Shown: positions 1 to 8,955 of the stretch, in pieces
Layout: the number at the start of each line of letters is the position of its first letter
How positions within the stretch are numbered: position 1 is the stretch's first letter
The notes under the pieces: generated by a model
Told to the model about the DNA's origin: nothing
The model's database searches: none
Seen by the model: only the letters and a program-made list of their open reading frames with translations
Translations under genes and position numbers: made by a program
Source of the DNA: Bacillus sp. Xin1
GTDB lineage: Bacteria > Bacillota > Bacilli > Bacillales > Bacillaceae_G
Reading direction: 5' to 3'
DNA length: 64,000 nucleotides
Assembly: GCF_013314535.1 (NCBI RefSeq)
Contig: NZ_JABUAE010000012.1
Location: forward strand, 1-64,000

Positions 1-426
1 TGGACCCTCACCTGCTCCCGGACCTTTGCCTGCTCCTGGACCCTCACCTGCTCCCGGACCTTTCCCACCAGGATCCAAAAGTGATTTCAGATTTGAATAA
101 GAATAAATGATTGATTGTAACGTGCGACTATCTACTGAACCTGTTTCAGGTAGCCCATGTTGTTTTTGAAAATATTTAACTCCTCTGACTGTGGGGCTAT
201 CATAGTCACCATTAATATTACCTGAGTAACTACCCAGTGATTTCAACATTCCTTGAATCACATAAACATCCGGCCCATGTGCTCCTTTACCAACAGCCAA
301 ACTTACTGTTGACATTGATATCAACAGTATGAGAGCTAACACAAAAGTGCCGATACTCTTTCCTAAAATCCTACCTATATTAGCCCTTTTTTTACGAGAA
401 CTAATTTTTGATTTCCACTTTTTCAT
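1..426 (-). CDS. Secreted peptidoglycan-binding-domain protein with Gly-Pro-Gly repeats (partial, C-terminus outside window)
   Basis: The first 142 codons are visible, read leftward from an ATG at 426. The N-terminus is very basic (residues 1-22), followed by a hydrophobic segment (about 24-44) that is either a signal peptide or a membrane anchor. Residues about 46-105 look like a PG_binding_1 repeat (pattern G-x-x-V-x-x-I-Q-x-x-L; a Tyr-Phe-Gln-Lys-Gln helix; L-P-x-T-G-x-V-D). From residue about 119 the chain becomes a perfect low-complexity repeat, GPGAGE/GPGAGK, alternating acid and lysine, and runs out of the window. It probably acts at the cell wall or spore cortex. The protein was not matched to a named gene. 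The catalytic domain, if there is one, is not visible. Confidence 0.75.
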   Translation of the reverse strand, partial: MKKWKSKISSRKKRANIGRILGKSIGTFVLALILLISMSTVSLAVGKGAHGPDVYVIQGMLKSLGSYSGNINGDYDSPTVRGVKYFQKQHGLPETGSVDSRTLQSIIYSYSNLKSLLDPGGKGPGAGEGPGAGKGPGAGEGP

Positions 427-561
427 TCAATACACCATCCTTAAATTTAAATTTTAATCTAAAACAAAATTGCTTTCCCCCAATATTTTTGTTTTATTAT
501 GTGAAACTTTCGATGATTTCAAACCAAATCTCCCCTCTTACTCTCAGACATGTTTTCAATA

Positions 562-600
562 AAAAAAGAGAACCTGTATATATGAGGTTCTCTTTTTTTT
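562..600 (-). terminator. Hairpin terminator, A-rich/T-rich on both sides
   Basis: An inverted repeat, GAGAACCT and AGGTTCTC, is flanked by an A-run on the left and a T-run on the right, so it could work in either direction. It lies in the 330-base spacer upstream of the peptidoglycan-binding gene. No gene was found in the spacer. Confidence 0.6.
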
Positions 601-705
601 GGAAAAAATGGATATTATATTTCTAACTCAAAGTTTAGTATATGGTGCAAGAAACGAGTGAAACTCATTTACTTGTGATACGGTTCAGGGTAATTCATCC
701 TAAAT

Positions 706-745
706 AAAAATTAGGCCTTATCGATTTTTCGATAAGGCCTATCAT
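706..745 (-). terminator. Terminator of rlmCD
   Basis: A 13-bp stem (TAGGCCTTATCGA and its complement, 712-724 and 729-741) has a T-rich loop and is followed on the minus strand by TTTTTATTTA. It lies 11 bases beyond the methyltransferase stop codon. Confidence 0.85.
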
Positions 746-755
746 TGTTACACCT

Positions 756-2138
756 TTACTTTTCTTTTCTAACAAGCTTCACTACATTCTCCACATGCGC
801 CGTATGCGGGAACATATCCACTGGCTGTACATACTCCACTTCATAGCTCTTCATTAATGTTTTCACATCGCGTGCTAGCGATGAAGGATTACAAGAAACG
901 TATGCAACCGTTTTTGGTTTCACCTTTAAAATGGTTTCCAGTAATTTATCATCACAACCTGTACGAGGTGGATCAACAACGATTACATCTGGACGCCAGC
1001 CTTCTTTGACCCATTTTGGTAGCCATTGTTCTGCTTTTCCAGCTTCGTACTTTGTATTTGTAAATCCGTGACGCTTCGCATTTTTCCTTGCATCTGCAAT
1101 CGCTTCTGGAATCACATCCATACCACGTACTTCTGCTGCATCATTTGCCAGCCACAGCCCAATCGTACCAACACCGCAATATGCATCAACAATTTTTTCT
1201 TTTCCTGTTAACGCAGCAGCTTTTTTCGCTTCGTTGTAAAGGACAACAGTTTGTTCTGGATTCAATTGGAAGAATGCACGTGCTGATAATTCAAATGATA
1301 AATCACCAAGTGTTTCTTGAATGACTTCTTTTCCAGCTAAGCGGAACGTTTTATCTCCAAAGATAACAGATGTTTTACGACCATTCACGTTTTGCATAAT
1401 TGATTTTACTGATGGCATTTGCTTTTGTATTTCTACAATAAATTGCTCTTTATTCGGGAATTCGTCTTTTGCTGTAATTAATGTAACTTGCACTTCCCCT
1501 GTTTGAACTGCAACGCGCGTTACAATTGTACGTACAAGACCTTTTCCTTTGCGTTCATTATAAATAGAAATATTTAATTTCTCTAAAATACGCTTAACCA
1601 CTTTTGTTGCTTCATTCGTTGCCTTATGCTGAATCATACAATGAGCAATATCAATTAAGCGGTGTGAGTTTTGCTCATATAGCCCTGTAATAACCTTTTC
1701 ATCTTTTCGCCCCACTTGTAATTGGCTTTTATTGCGATAATGCCATGGGTCTTCCATGCCAAGTGTTGGACGAATTTTCTCTTCCAGACTGTTGTTCATA
1801 TATTTTTGGAACGCTTGTACAACAATATCGCGCTTTTGCTTTAACTGTTCTTGATAATCTAAATGCTGAAGCTGACAGCCACCGCACTTATCATATATTG
1901 GACACGGCGCTTTTACACGATACGGTGAAGCTTTTCGAATCGTCTTTACTTTCGCCTCTGCAAAGCCACGCTGAATCTTTGTTGTCTCTGCAACAACTTC
2001 CTCCCCTGGTAATGCACCTGGAATGAAAACAACTTGTCTTTTAAAATAACCAACGCCCTCTCCGTTAATCCCAAGACGCTTAATTGTCACAGGAAACGTT
2101 TGGCCAACTTGTAACTTACTTTCTTGTTGCTTTTGCAT
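756..2138 (-). CDS. rlmCD: 23S rRNA (uracil-5-)-methyltransferase, RlmCD/RumA family
   Basis: 460 residues. An N-terminal TRAM RNA-binding domain (about 10-66) is followed by iron-sulfur cysteines C79, C85 and C88 (C-x5-C-x2-C) with a fourth near the AHC motif at about 167. The C-terminal SAM methyltransferase fold shows [10 protein letters not shown] (SAM loop), VVDPPRTGC and the catalytic-cysteine motif [12 protein letters not shown]. Enzymes of this family use SAM to make 5-methyluridine in 23S rRNA; the B. subtilis homologue (YefA) modifies two sites, U747 and U1939. The ATG follows GAGGTG. The gene is 13 bases from the upstream glycosylase, so the two are probably co-transcribed. Which uridines are modified here is inferred from the homologue. 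Confidence 0.93.
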   Translation of the reverse strand: MQKQQESKLQVGQTFPVTIKRLGINGEGVGYFKRQVVFIPGALPGEEVVAETTKIQRGFAEAKVKTIRKASPYRVKAPCPIYDKCGGCQLQHLDYQEQLKQKRDIVVQAFQKYMNNSLEEKIRPTLGMEDPWHYRNKSQLQVGRKDEKVITGLYEQNSHRLIDIAHCMIQHKATNEATKVVKRILEKLNISIYNERKGKGLVRTIVTRVAVQTGEVQVTLITAKDEFPNKEQFIVEIQKQMPSVKSIMQNVNGRKTSVIFGDKTFRLAGKEVIQETLGDLSFELSARAFFQLNPEQTVVLYNEAKKAAALTGKEKIVDAYCGVGTIGLWLANDAAEVRGMDVIPEAIADARKNAKRHGFTNTKYEAGKAEQWLPKWVKEGWRPDVIVVDPPRTGCDDKLLETILKVKPKTVAYVSCNPSSLARDVKTLMKSYEVEYVQPVDMFPHTAHVENVVKLVRKEK

Positions 2139-2151
2139 TATTGTTACACCT

Positions 2152-3015
2152 CTACTCTATACTTTTCCATAAATATAACGCTGCATAACTGCAGTATGGT
2201 TCACATTCTTGTTTCACTTGTTCTAAAAGTGTAGCATCTGGTTTATTTTCTAGTTGAAATAACCCTTGAAGTGCACGTTGAATCCCGATATCTGCTTTCG
2301 GGAACATATTTTTCCGCCCGAGTCCAAATAACAAGAAGTTTTGTACTGTCCATGCACCGATACCTCGCACTGGTAACAATTGTGCTGATACTTCTTCTTC
2401 TGTTTGTTTTTCTAGTTCCGCTAAGTTTAACTTACCTTCCACAATATGTTTTGCTAGTCCTATCATATATTCCGCTTTCCGTTGACTAAATTTCTGATTT
2501 CTAAGCTCTTCTACCGAAATATTTGCTACCCTTTCTGGTGTTGGAAAAAAGAAAACATCATTCTTCTCTGTTCCATACCTTTTTACAAATTGTTCTGTAA
2601 GAGCAGTAGCAAATTTCAAATGCACTTGTTGATGAATAATGCAACGAAGAAGACAAGCAAAATAATCAAACTCTAAAATAAGTGGTGTATAGGCATATGT
2701 TTCAAAAAGCGGACGTAATGATGTGTTTCTAAAATGGGTTTGTATATCTTGAAAAGATTCATTCCATTGAAAAATGGAATAGATGCGTTTCATAACCTTC
2801 TCTTGTTCACCTGTCTGGCTTGAAACCCAAAATTGTGGATTTTGAAGCGTACCAATTCCTTGAACGCGGACAACAATTTGTTCTTCATCCATAAGAAGTG
2901 GAACATAAACGACCCTCTCTTCTAATTGAACAACATTAAGTGGATCAAAAGACAGCCGCCTTAAAACTTCTTCAAAATGGTATGAATCCTTTAACGTAAC
3001 ATGTTCGCTCCACAT
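2152..3015 (-). CDS. alkA: DNA-3-methyladenine glycosylase II (AlkA-type, HhH-GPD)
   Basis: 287 residues from the ATG at 3015; AAGGA lies about 11 bases upstream. An ATG at 3027 is also in frame but sits directly on the purine run. The HhH-GPD motif is plain: [17 protein letters not shown] followed by the catalytic-aspartate region [12 protein letters not shown]. The upstream half carries the family's [18 protein letters not shown] helix. The enzyme removes alkylated bases such as 3-methyladenine as the first step of base excision repair. No Fe-S cysteine cluster is seen, which fits AlkA rather than Nth/MutY. Confidence 0.88.
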   Translation of the reverse strand: MWSEHVTLKDSYHFEEVLRRLSFDPLNVVQLEERVVYVPLLMDEEQIVVRVQGIGTLQNPQFWVSSQTGEQEKVMKRIYSIFQWNESFQDIQTHFRNTSLRPLFETYAYTPLILEFDYFACLLRCIIHQQVHLKFATALTEQFVKRYGTEKNDVFFFPTPERVANISVEELRNQKFSQRKAEYMIGLAKHIVEGKLNLAELEKQTEEEVSAQLLPVRGIGAWTVQNFLLFGLGRKNMFPKADIGIQRALQGLFQLENKPDATLLEQVKQECEPYCSYAALYLWKSIE

Positions 3016-3074
3016 ACGTTTCCCCATCCTTTTTACACATCATTATAGCATGAGAAAACCGTAAGCATACATGC

Positions 3075-3857
3075 TTACGGTTGATTGCTTTTTACTAAAT
3101 CATCTAGGCTTTTAAAATGATACCCTTTCTCGCGTAAATCATCAATGATTTTCGCTAATGCTTCCGTGTTATCCTTTGACACTGCGTGTAGTAAAATAAT
3201 TGCTCCCGGATGAATCATATTCATAACATTATTATGCGCATATTGCCATCCTCGTTGTTGATCGACTTTCCAATCAAGAAAAGCAAGTGACCAAAATACA
3301 TTATAATAGCCCATGTCTTTTGCAAGCGCTAATGTACGTTCACTGAAAATCCCACGGGGTGGTCGTAAATATTTTACTTCCTTTTGTCTAGTAACATTCT
3401 TAATTTCATCTGTAACACTTTGCAATTCTTCACGAAGTTTTGCATCATTTACTGTTGTAAAATCTGGATGCGTCTGTGAATGATTACCAACAATATGCCC
3501 TTCATTTACCATTCGTTTCAATAAATCTTTTTGCCCTTTTATATAATGACCTGTTACAAAAAATGTGGCTGGTACTTTCTTTTCTTTTAATACATCTAAG
3601 ATTTTTGCAGTATATCCATTTTCATATCCATTATCAAATGTTAAGTATATATCCTTTTTCTTTGTATCTCCCAAATAAAAGCCACCATTATTGTGGACTA
3701 AATTAGTAAATTTCCCCCCAGCATCTGGTGGCGTCTCATTTTTCGCTCGTGGAATCCCCCAGTGATTTGGTGCATTCGTATACGCGAAAGTCGAAACTGG
3801 AACAAGTGCCATTATAATTGAAAAAATGAGACCTATATATAACCATTTATGCTTCAT
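3075..3857 (-). CDS. pdaA: Polysaccharide deacetylase, PdaA-type (spore cortex muramic lactam)
   Basis: 260 residues from the ATG at 3857, which has AAAGGAG at good distance; an in-frame ATG 18 bases upstream lacks one. A signal peptide (about 1-25) is followed by a NodB fold: TFDNGYENG (metal/catalytic Asp, with Asn in the PdaA-style variant), NHSQTHPD (the two zinc histidines), RPPRGIFSE and LLHAVS. Length and variant motif match B. subtilis PdaA (263 residues), which deacetylates N-acetylmuramic acid so that cortex muramic-delta-lactam can form. Expression in sporulation is expected, but no sigma factor site was identified. Confidence 0.87.
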   Translation of the reverse strand: MKHKWLYIGLIFSIIMALVPVSTFAYTNAPNHWGIPRAKNETPPDAGGKFTNLVHNNGGFYLGDTKKKDIYLTFDNGYENGYTAKILDVLKEKKVPATFFVTGHYIKGQKDLLKRMVNEGHIVGNHSQTHPDFTTVNDAKLREELQSVTDEIKNVTRQKEVKYLRPPRGIFSERTLALAKDMGYYNVFWSLAFLDWKVDQQRGWQYAHNNVMNMIHPGAIILLHAVSKDNTEALAKIIDDLREKGYHFKSLDDLVKSNQP

Positions 3858-3950
3858 AAATAGTCTCCTTTCCATATATCATCGTACCTGTAGTTTCTGT
3901 TTTCAATATTCCTTTCATGCTGAGCATGTTTTTCCATATATGCCAACAAA

Positions 3951-3983
3951 AAATGCATCTCGAATGATTCGAGATGCATTTTT
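3951..3983. terminator. Bidirectional terminator between fumarase and pdaA
   Basis: A long perfect stem (AAATGCATCTCGAAT and its complement around 3966) is flanked by an A-run and a T-run. It ends fumarase transcription just after the stop at 3987. Confidence 0.85.
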
Positions 3984-3986
3984 TAC

Positions 3987-5510
3987 TTATTTAAATACGG
4001 GTTCTTTAAAGGTTGCTAATTTTTCAAGCGATGTTTTATCTACATCTGCGTGTAAGCTGTTACCGTGAGAATCCATTGTTACAACAGCTTTAAAGCCATC
4101 AATACGTAGATGCCACATTGCTTCCGGAATACCAAATTGTAAGAAGTCGACATCTTTCACTTCTTTAATACATTCGGCATAATACTGTGCAGCGCCCCCA
4201 ATTGCATTTAAATATACGCCGCCATGTTCAGCTAGTGCCGCTAATGTTTTTGCTCCCATGCCGCCTTTACCGATGACAGCACGAATACCAAACTTCTTCA
4301 TGATATCGCCTTGATATGGCTCTTCACGAATACTTGTTGTTGGACCTGCCGCTTTAATTTTCCAATTGTCATTTTCATCTTTCACAACAACTGGACCGCA
4401 GTGATAAATGATTTGTCCATTTAAGTCTACTGGGCAATGGTTATCCATTAAATGTTTATGAATTGCGTCGCGACCTGTATACATCATGCCATTAATTGTT
4501 ACAACATCACCAACGCGAAGTTCACGAATTTGCTCTTCTGTAATTGGTGCCTGCAGTACAATTTCACGCTGTTCACTGTTTTCTTGATTTTCTTCTTGCT
4601 GAAGCGTATTTTCCCCTTCTTGATATAACCAATCGATAATTTCCCCAGTTTCAGGGTGAATTGTTACACCAAGACGACGGTATGCCCAGCAATTGTATGC
4701 AACAGATACATAGAAGCTAGCTGGCAGACGATTGTATACGCCAATTTTACAACCAAGTAAAGTTGTTTCGCCGCCAAATCCCATTGTACCAATCCCTAGC
4801 TTGTTTGCATTCTCTAATACGTAATCTTCAAGCTTTTGTAATTCTGGAATTGGATTCACATCATCTAATGTACGGAATAATTGGTTTTTTGCTAACTCAT
4901 AACCTGACGTGCGGTCTCCCCCGATACCAACGCCGATTACACCTGCGCTACAGCCTTGCCCTTGCGCTTGATATACTGCATGAAGAAGGCATTTACGAAT
5001 TCCTTCTAAATCACGACCTGCTCGTCCAAGTCCTTCTAATTCACAAGGTAAGCTGTACTGAATATTTTTATTTTCACAACCGCCACCTTTTAAAATTAAA
5101 CGAGCATCAATATAATCTTTCTCCCACTGCTCAAACTTAATAACAGGTGTACCTGGTCCTAAGTTATTACCACTATTGTCTCCGAAAAGAGAATCCACAG
5201 AGTTTGGACGAAGTTTCCCATCCTTTGTCGCCCGCTCAAGCGCACTATAGATGGCCTCTTTCAGTTTCAATTGATTCACACCAACTGGTGTATAGATTTT
5301 AAACGTTGGCATCCCTGTATCTTGGCAAATCGGCGAGATATTGTCATCTGCCATTTTAATGTTATTTGTAATCGTGCCAAGTGCCATTGCAGAACGAGTC
5401 CCTGCATTTTCTCGTTCCTTTGCTCGTTGAATTGCACGGCGAACATCTTTCGGTAAATTCGTCGACGTTTCAACAATTAGTTGATACATACTTTCTTGAA
5501 GCTTTTCCAT
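3987..5510 (-). CDS. fumA: Fumarate hydratase, class I (iron-sulfur)
   Basis: 507 residues from the ATG at 5510, preceded by GAGGGGG. An upstream in-frame ATG at 5567 has no binding site. Class I fumarases interconvert fumarate and malate with a 4Fe-4S cluster. Cluster cysteine candidates are ICQDTGMP (C62), GQGCSAG (C187) and a third in the LLGC...YNC region. The large N-terminal domain is followed by the beta domain (GDVVTINGMMYTGRD, PTTSIREEPY, IGKGGMG). The fold is unrelated to class II FumC/CitG. A promoter is likely in the AT-rich 5511-5689 gap. Confidence 0.93.
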   Translation of the reverse strand: MEKLQESMYQLIVETSTNLPKDVRRAIQRAKERENAGTRSAMALGTITNNIKMADDNISPICQDTGMPTFKIYTPVGVNQLKLKEAIYSALERATKDGKLRPNSVDSLFGDNSGNNLGPGTPVIKFEQWEKDYIDARLILKGGGCENKNIQYSLPCELEGLGRAGRDLEGIRKCLLHAVYQAQGQGCSAGVIGVGIGGDRTSGYELAKNQLFRTLDDVNPIPELQKLEDYVLENANKLGIGTMGFGGETTLLGCKIGVYNRLPASFYVSVAYNCWAYRRLGVTIHPETGEIIDWLYQEGENTLQQEENQENSEQREIVLQAPITEEQIRELRVGDVVTINGMMYTGRDAIHKHLMDNHCPVDLNGQIIYHCGPVVVKDENDNWKIKAAGPTTSIREEPYQGDIMKKFGIRAVIGKGGMGAKTLAALAEHGGVYLNAIGGAAQYYAECIKEVKDVDFLQFGIPEAMWHLRIDGFKAVVTMDSHGNSLHADVDKTSLEKLATFKEPVFK

Positions 5511-5689
5511 CGTTACTTCCCCCTCAATTGTGAACGCTACCAAAACGTTACATAATGAAATTTCCACTCTTCATTCTCTAGAGTCTTTTCTTTTTTATTT
5601 CATGACTCTTAAGATCAGATGAAATTTTTCACAACTTGATTATACTCTTTTTTTTCTATTCCTTCTATTTCAATAGCGTCTGAAAGGGA

Positions 5690-6964
5690 TTATATTTTTT
5701 TATATCTTTTTAAATACGCTTGTACATCATCGTATGCACCACTCTCATTTGCATATTTAATATAATTTTTAATCGTGCGGAACCACTCCAACGTGGACGG
5801 CTTCGTTTCTACTATAGCATCGGTTAAGTCCTTCATTGTAATGATTCGCTCCACACCTGTTGTCATAATTTCTCCTAAAACATTTTCTACGGCCAGCTCT
5901 ACTACATTTTCAATGTCAGCACCGGAATACAGTTCTGTTTCTTTAGCTAACATATCATAATCTATTATTGAACTTGGTTTTCCTGCCAGCTTAATTTGAA
6001 AAATATTGCTCCGTGCTTCTAAATCAGGTGGGGAAACGAAAATCATTTTATCAAAGCGACCCGGTCTTTTAAACGCAGGATCAATATCCCACGGCATATT
6101 GGTCGCACCAATTAACAATAGTTTGTCTGTATTCGTATCAATACCTTCGATTTCTGTTAACAATTGATCTATGACTGTTCTTAATGTTGGATGTCCCGAT
6201 ACTTTGCTCCTGTTAAATCCAAGCGCATCCATTTCATCTAAAAATAAAATACATGGCTTTTTGGAACGAGCATATCGGAAAATTTCCCGTACATTTTGTT
6301 CACTCACGCCAACATACGGATCCAGAATATCGGTAATGCTCATCGTCGCAAAATGTGCTCTGCACTCCCCTGCAGTTGCTTTTGCAATATATGTTTTGCC
6401 GCAGCCAGGAGGACCGTATAATAAAATGCCACCGCCAACTTTTTTCTTAAAACGTTCAAATAATCCTGGTGAAGTAAACGGTTTAATAATTTTCATTTGA
6501 ATCGCTTTTTTTACATCATGCAAACCACCGACATCCTCAAATGTAATCTGGTCTTGCTCACGTTTTTGCTTACTTCTTCCACCTTGAAGCACGTCCATCG
6601 GAATCACATTTTCTTCCACATTTTTGTTTACATAATCTGTATGTAACTGTTTTTCCTTTTCCGGAGCTCGCTCTATTACGTGATGCTCGTTTTTTTCAAA
6701 TTGGCTCCCCTCTTCTGTTATATGTAATGCTTCTTTCGAACTTGTAAGCACTTGTGATAAGGCTCCCAATTCAGCGGCAACTTTATCCTTCCATTCTTGA
6801 TCACCATACTGAAGGGCTTTCGATAAAGCTTGCAACGCATTTGCTATATCTCCCTGTTCTTTATACTCAACTCCAATTAAATACCAAACCGATCCATTTT
6901 CTTCATCTTGTGCTAACACTTGCTTTAACACATCTATTTTATTCACCTTGTTTTCCCCCGTCAT
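5690..6964 (-). CDS. TPR-AAA ATPase, Cdc48/Vps4-like, last gene of a three-gene operon
   Basis: 424 residues. The N-terminus (about 8-60) carries a TPR-like helix pair, followed by a charged linker (80-135) and one AAA module: Walker A GPPGCGKT (184-191), pore-loop DPYVGVSE (about 215-222), Walker B ILFLDEMD (239-246), sensor 1 GATN (286-289), arginine finger RPGRFD (300-305) and sensor 2 GAD (348-350). The module resembles p97/Vps4 unfoldases more than FtsH, with no protease or membrane part. The start overlaps the upstream TPR gene by ATGA, suggesting translational coupling; a GTG at 6946 preceded by GGGGGAA is an alternative. The substrate is unknown. The neighbours suggest membrane-tethered remodelling, which is inference. 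Confidence 0.85.
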   Translation of the reverse strand: MTGENKVNKIDVLKQVLAQDEENGSVWYLIGVEYKEQGDIANALQALSKALQYGDQEWKDKVAAELGALSQVLTSSKEALHITEEGSQFEKNEHHVIERAPEKEKQLHTDYVNKNVEENVIPMDVLQGGRSKQKREQDQITFEDVGGLHDVKKAIQMKIIKPFTSPGLFERFKKKVGGGILLYGPPGCGKTYIAKATAGECRAHFATMSITDILDPYVGVSEQNVREIFRYARSKKPCILFLDEMDALGFNRSKVSGHPTLRTVIDQLLTEIEGIDTNTDKLLLIGATNMPWDIDPAFKRPGRFDKMIFVSPPDLEARSNIFQIKLAGKPSSIIDYDMLAKETELYSGADIENVVELAVENVLGEIMTTGVERIITMKDLTDAIVETKPSTLEWFRTIKNYIKYANESGAYDDVQAYLKRYKKI

Positions 6965-7842
6965 GATTTTTTTATTTTTTTATACAATTTGTACATCGGT
7001 GTAGATAGCCAGCTCCATATACAAATGATGAGATAAAATAAAATCGCAATTCCAGCTATATTTTCCCAGCCTAATACAGCGAATAAACCTAATGTTCCAA
7101 AAGATATTGCCCAAAAGATAAGCGGACCACCCACTTTATCCACAAGAACATTCGGAAAGAAAATCGGATGAATCAGTTCTTCCGCTTCTTCTAAGATTTC
7201 AAGTAATTCTTTATTATTAGGTTCCAACAAAAACGCTTGTCGGTAATATTTGTATGCTTCTCTATACCTCTTCCTTGTTGCTGCATGGATTCCTAACTGT
7301 ACTAAAAAGTGAACTTCGTTATTTGATCCATAATAATTATCTTTTAAGGATTTCTCTATTTCTTGTTTCGTTCCTATTGCAAGTAATAAAACAAATTGAT
7401 AATGAAGAACGGTAGGATGATTCGGGTTAATTTCTACTGCCTTTTGTATGAGTTGTTTGGCTTTTTCAATATGGCCTGTTTTTAATAAAATAAATGCATA
7501 TTTCGCCATTGCTTGCGCATGGGAAGGATCTGAATACAGAACGTTCAAAAAGCTTTGCTCCGCTTTTTCAAGTTCATTCGTGTATGTATATATATGCCCA
7601 AGTGTATAATAAACTTCTTCCGGCTTATAACCATGCTGCAACGCTAATATGCAAAGCTCTTTTGCTTCATCATATTGTTCTGAATCTGCATAGCAGCATC
7701 CTAAATTGTACAATGCTTCCGCATGCTGCGGATTATAAGAAAGCAGCGTTTCTAATTTTTGCTGTGCTGTTTCAATATGACCAATCCCGTAATAATGCTG
7801 CGCCTCTTGCAACAACATCGTTTCACTCTGTGAAGTTGACAT
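6961..7842 (-). CDS. TPR-repeat membrane protein, middle gene of the operon
   Basis: 293 residues. About six tetratricopeptide repeats (residues 8-215; recurrent A-x-x-x-L-G-x-x-Y and P-x-H/N-x-x-A/V patterns) are followed by two hydrophobic segments (about 237-257 and 262-282) and a lysine-rich tail, so the TPR array is probably cytoplasmic and anchored at the membrane. The ATG has AGGAGGGG upstream. The gene starts inside the 3' end of the small membrane protein gene (20-base overlap) and its stop overlaps the start of the ATPase, so the three genes are one transcript. TPRs usually bind proteins; the ATPase with its own TPR is the natural partner. The family was not recognised. Confidence 0.8.
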   Translation of the reverse strand: MSTSQSETMLLQEAQHYYGIGHIETAQQKLETLLSYNPQHAEALYNLGCCYADSEQYDEAKELCILALQHGYKPEEVYYTLGHIYTYTNELEKAEQSFLNVLYSDPSHAQAMAKYAFILLKTGHIEKAKQLIQKAVEINPNHPTVLHYQFVLLLAIGTKQEIEKSLKDNYYGSNNEVHFLVQLGIHAATRKRYREAYKYYRQAFLLEPNNKELLEILEEAEELIHPIFFPNVLVDKVGGPLIFWAISFGTLGLFAVLGWENIAGIAILFYLIICIWSWLSTPMYKLYKKIKKS

Positions 7843-8275
7843 ACAGCATCTCCCCTCCTACTAACAATGCCGTTTGAGCCATGATACCAACTATCCCAAC
7901 GATAAGACCTATCCATCGTAATGACCTTACGCTTCCATTTACTAAATTATGAATTCGAAATCGCTCTCGCATTGCATATATATACGCACCTGCTACGACT
8001 GCAGCAGCTATTCGAGAAACAATCTGCAGCACATCGATATTGCCAATTAAGGCAGCACAGATGAACATTGCTAGTAAAGTCATTATTCCTATTATAAAGA
8101 GTCCGTATATTTTCTGTTTGGACTCTTTTAACCAAATCGCATTACAAGTTCCTAAAATCATAACTGGAATAATTCCAAAAATGAGTCCAATAATAAACAA
8201 ATTGTAAATATTGTACGTTTTTGTTTCTCTTGCTTGTTTTTCTTGTAATATAGGCTCCATTAACTTATATTCCAT
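7823..8275 (-). CDS. Small polytopic membrane protein, first gene of the TPR-AAA operon
   Basis: 150 residues from the ATG at 8275 (GAGGAGG upstream); a more distal ATG at 8293 is less likely. A 25-residue polar N-terminus is followed by four hydrophobic helices (about 26-47, 57-79, 84-103, 121-143) with a basic cytoplasmic-looking loop RERFRIHN. No catalytic motif is seen. Overlapping downstream TPR and AAA genes suggest it is the membrane member of the same complex. The family was not recognised. Confidence 0.75.
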   Translation of the reverse strand: MEYKLMEPILQEKQARETKTYNIYNLFIIGLIFGIIPVMILGTCNAIWLKESKQKIYGLFIIGIMTLLAMFICAALIGNIDVLQIVSRIAAAVVAGAYIYAMRERFRIHNLVNGSVRSLRWIGLIVGIVGIMAQTALLVGGEMLYVNFTE

Positions 8276-8299
8276 ATAATTCCTCCTCTTCATCTTTAT

Positions 8300-8345
8300 A
8301 TTATAAACTATATTTTCTTCCTATTTAAATTGTAAAGTAGAAAAC
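8300..8345 (-). promoter_or_regulatory. Possible sigma-A promoter of the TPR-AAA operon
   Basis: On the minus strand TTTACA is followed after about 18 bases by TATAGT, with a TATAAT overlapping just downstream, ahead of the ribosome binding site. The IS remnant begins about 20 bases further upstream, so the promoter itself looks intact. Confidence 0.35.
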
Positions 8346-8412
8346 GAAAACAGATTTTCTTGGTGGCTGTCCCAAAAATAGCTGAATAGCTACTTTTGGG
8401 ATCTTTTTTTAC

Positions 8413-8790
8413 ATGAAAGAAAACAAAAAAAGTAATGGCTATACGACAATCAAAATAATCTACCGGTATATAGAATGTTGGGAGACTCCATTTCAAGAAA
8501 CATGTGCAAAAGGAAAAGAAACAAAACCCATCAGTGTCTCTGTAAAAAATCAGAAACAGCAAAAAGAAGTGCGAGAACATTTAAGTGCAGAAGAGGGTAA
8601 AAAATTTATATGACAAACGAAAAGTAGATGTAGAATCTGCGTTTTGTCATATTAAACTACAATCGTCTTTTCCAACGCTTCTTCTTACGAGGCCTTTCCA
8701 AAAATAGAGTGAAATAGGGTCTTATTTGTGTTATCCATAATCTGCGGAAATTGGCATCAACAACTAAACAAGACGTTAAAAACACACAGC
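8413..8790 (+). pseudogene. C-terminal transposase remnant, IS1182-type
   Basis: One frame reads C-x-KGKETKPISV...EHLSAEEGKKF (8413-8613). A frameshift then continues as LYDKRKVDVESAFCHIKLQSSF, the conserved C-terminal DDE/'K-R-x-V-E-V-E-S-x-F' region of IS1182-like transposases. A further piece reads LSKNRVK, stop, GLICVIHNLRKLAS. At least two lesions and loss of the N-terminal two thirds make it non-functional. Confidence 0.75.
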
Positions 8791-8858
8791 TATAAGAGGT
8801 AATCAACAGTTTTCTTTCCCACAAAGCATTTTTTCATCCATATAAAGGTAAAAAAGAA

Positions 8859-8905
8859 GAAGCTGTCCCAAAAGGTCGTTTTTAACGACCTTTTGGGACA
8901 GCTTC
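8859..8905. repeat. Perfect 22-bp palindrome at the right end of the IS remnant
   Basis: GAAGCTGTCCCAAAAGG and onward pairs exactly with its complement around a TTT loop (8881-8883). It may block read-through in both directions. Confidence 0.85.
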
Positions 8906-8915
8906 ACCATATAAA

Positions 8916-8951
8916 AAGCGGCTACCAAAACATGATTGGCAGCCGCTTTAA
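8916..8951 (-). terminator. Terminator of the SE1561-like gene
   Basis: The stem AAAGCGGCTGCCAA/TTGGTAGCCGCTTT (one mismatch) ends in TTTTT on the minus strand, 5 bases past the stop at 8956. Confidence 0.8.
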
Positions 8952-8955
8952 TATA

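Larger units (their letters stand above)
8359..8905 (+). mobile_element. Decayed IS1182-like insertion sequence with terminal inverted repeats
   Basis: The ends share GGCTGTCCCAAAA in inverted orientation (about 8362-8375 and 8892-8904). Each end is also part of its own palindrome: an imperfect one at 8365-8402 and a perfect 22-bp stem at 8859-8905. Between them lie broken C-terminal pieces of a transposase. At about 545 bp it is far shorter than a full IS1182-family element, so most of the transposase is gone. It sits between the promoter of the TPR-AAA operon and the terminator of the SE1561-like gene. Confidence 0.75.

Noticed and set aside
408-626. 72-codon ORF on the plus strand
   Set aside because: It overlaps the start of the minus-strand peptidoglycan-binding gene and a terminator, and lacks a ribosome binding site.
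4763-5140. 125-codon ORF on the plus strand inside fumarase
   Set aside because: Shadow frame of a clearly real class I fumarase gene; no ribosome binding site.
8308-8580. 90-codon minus-strand ORF across the IS remnant
   Set aside because: Phe/Tyr-rich antisense of the transposase fragment, without a start signal.
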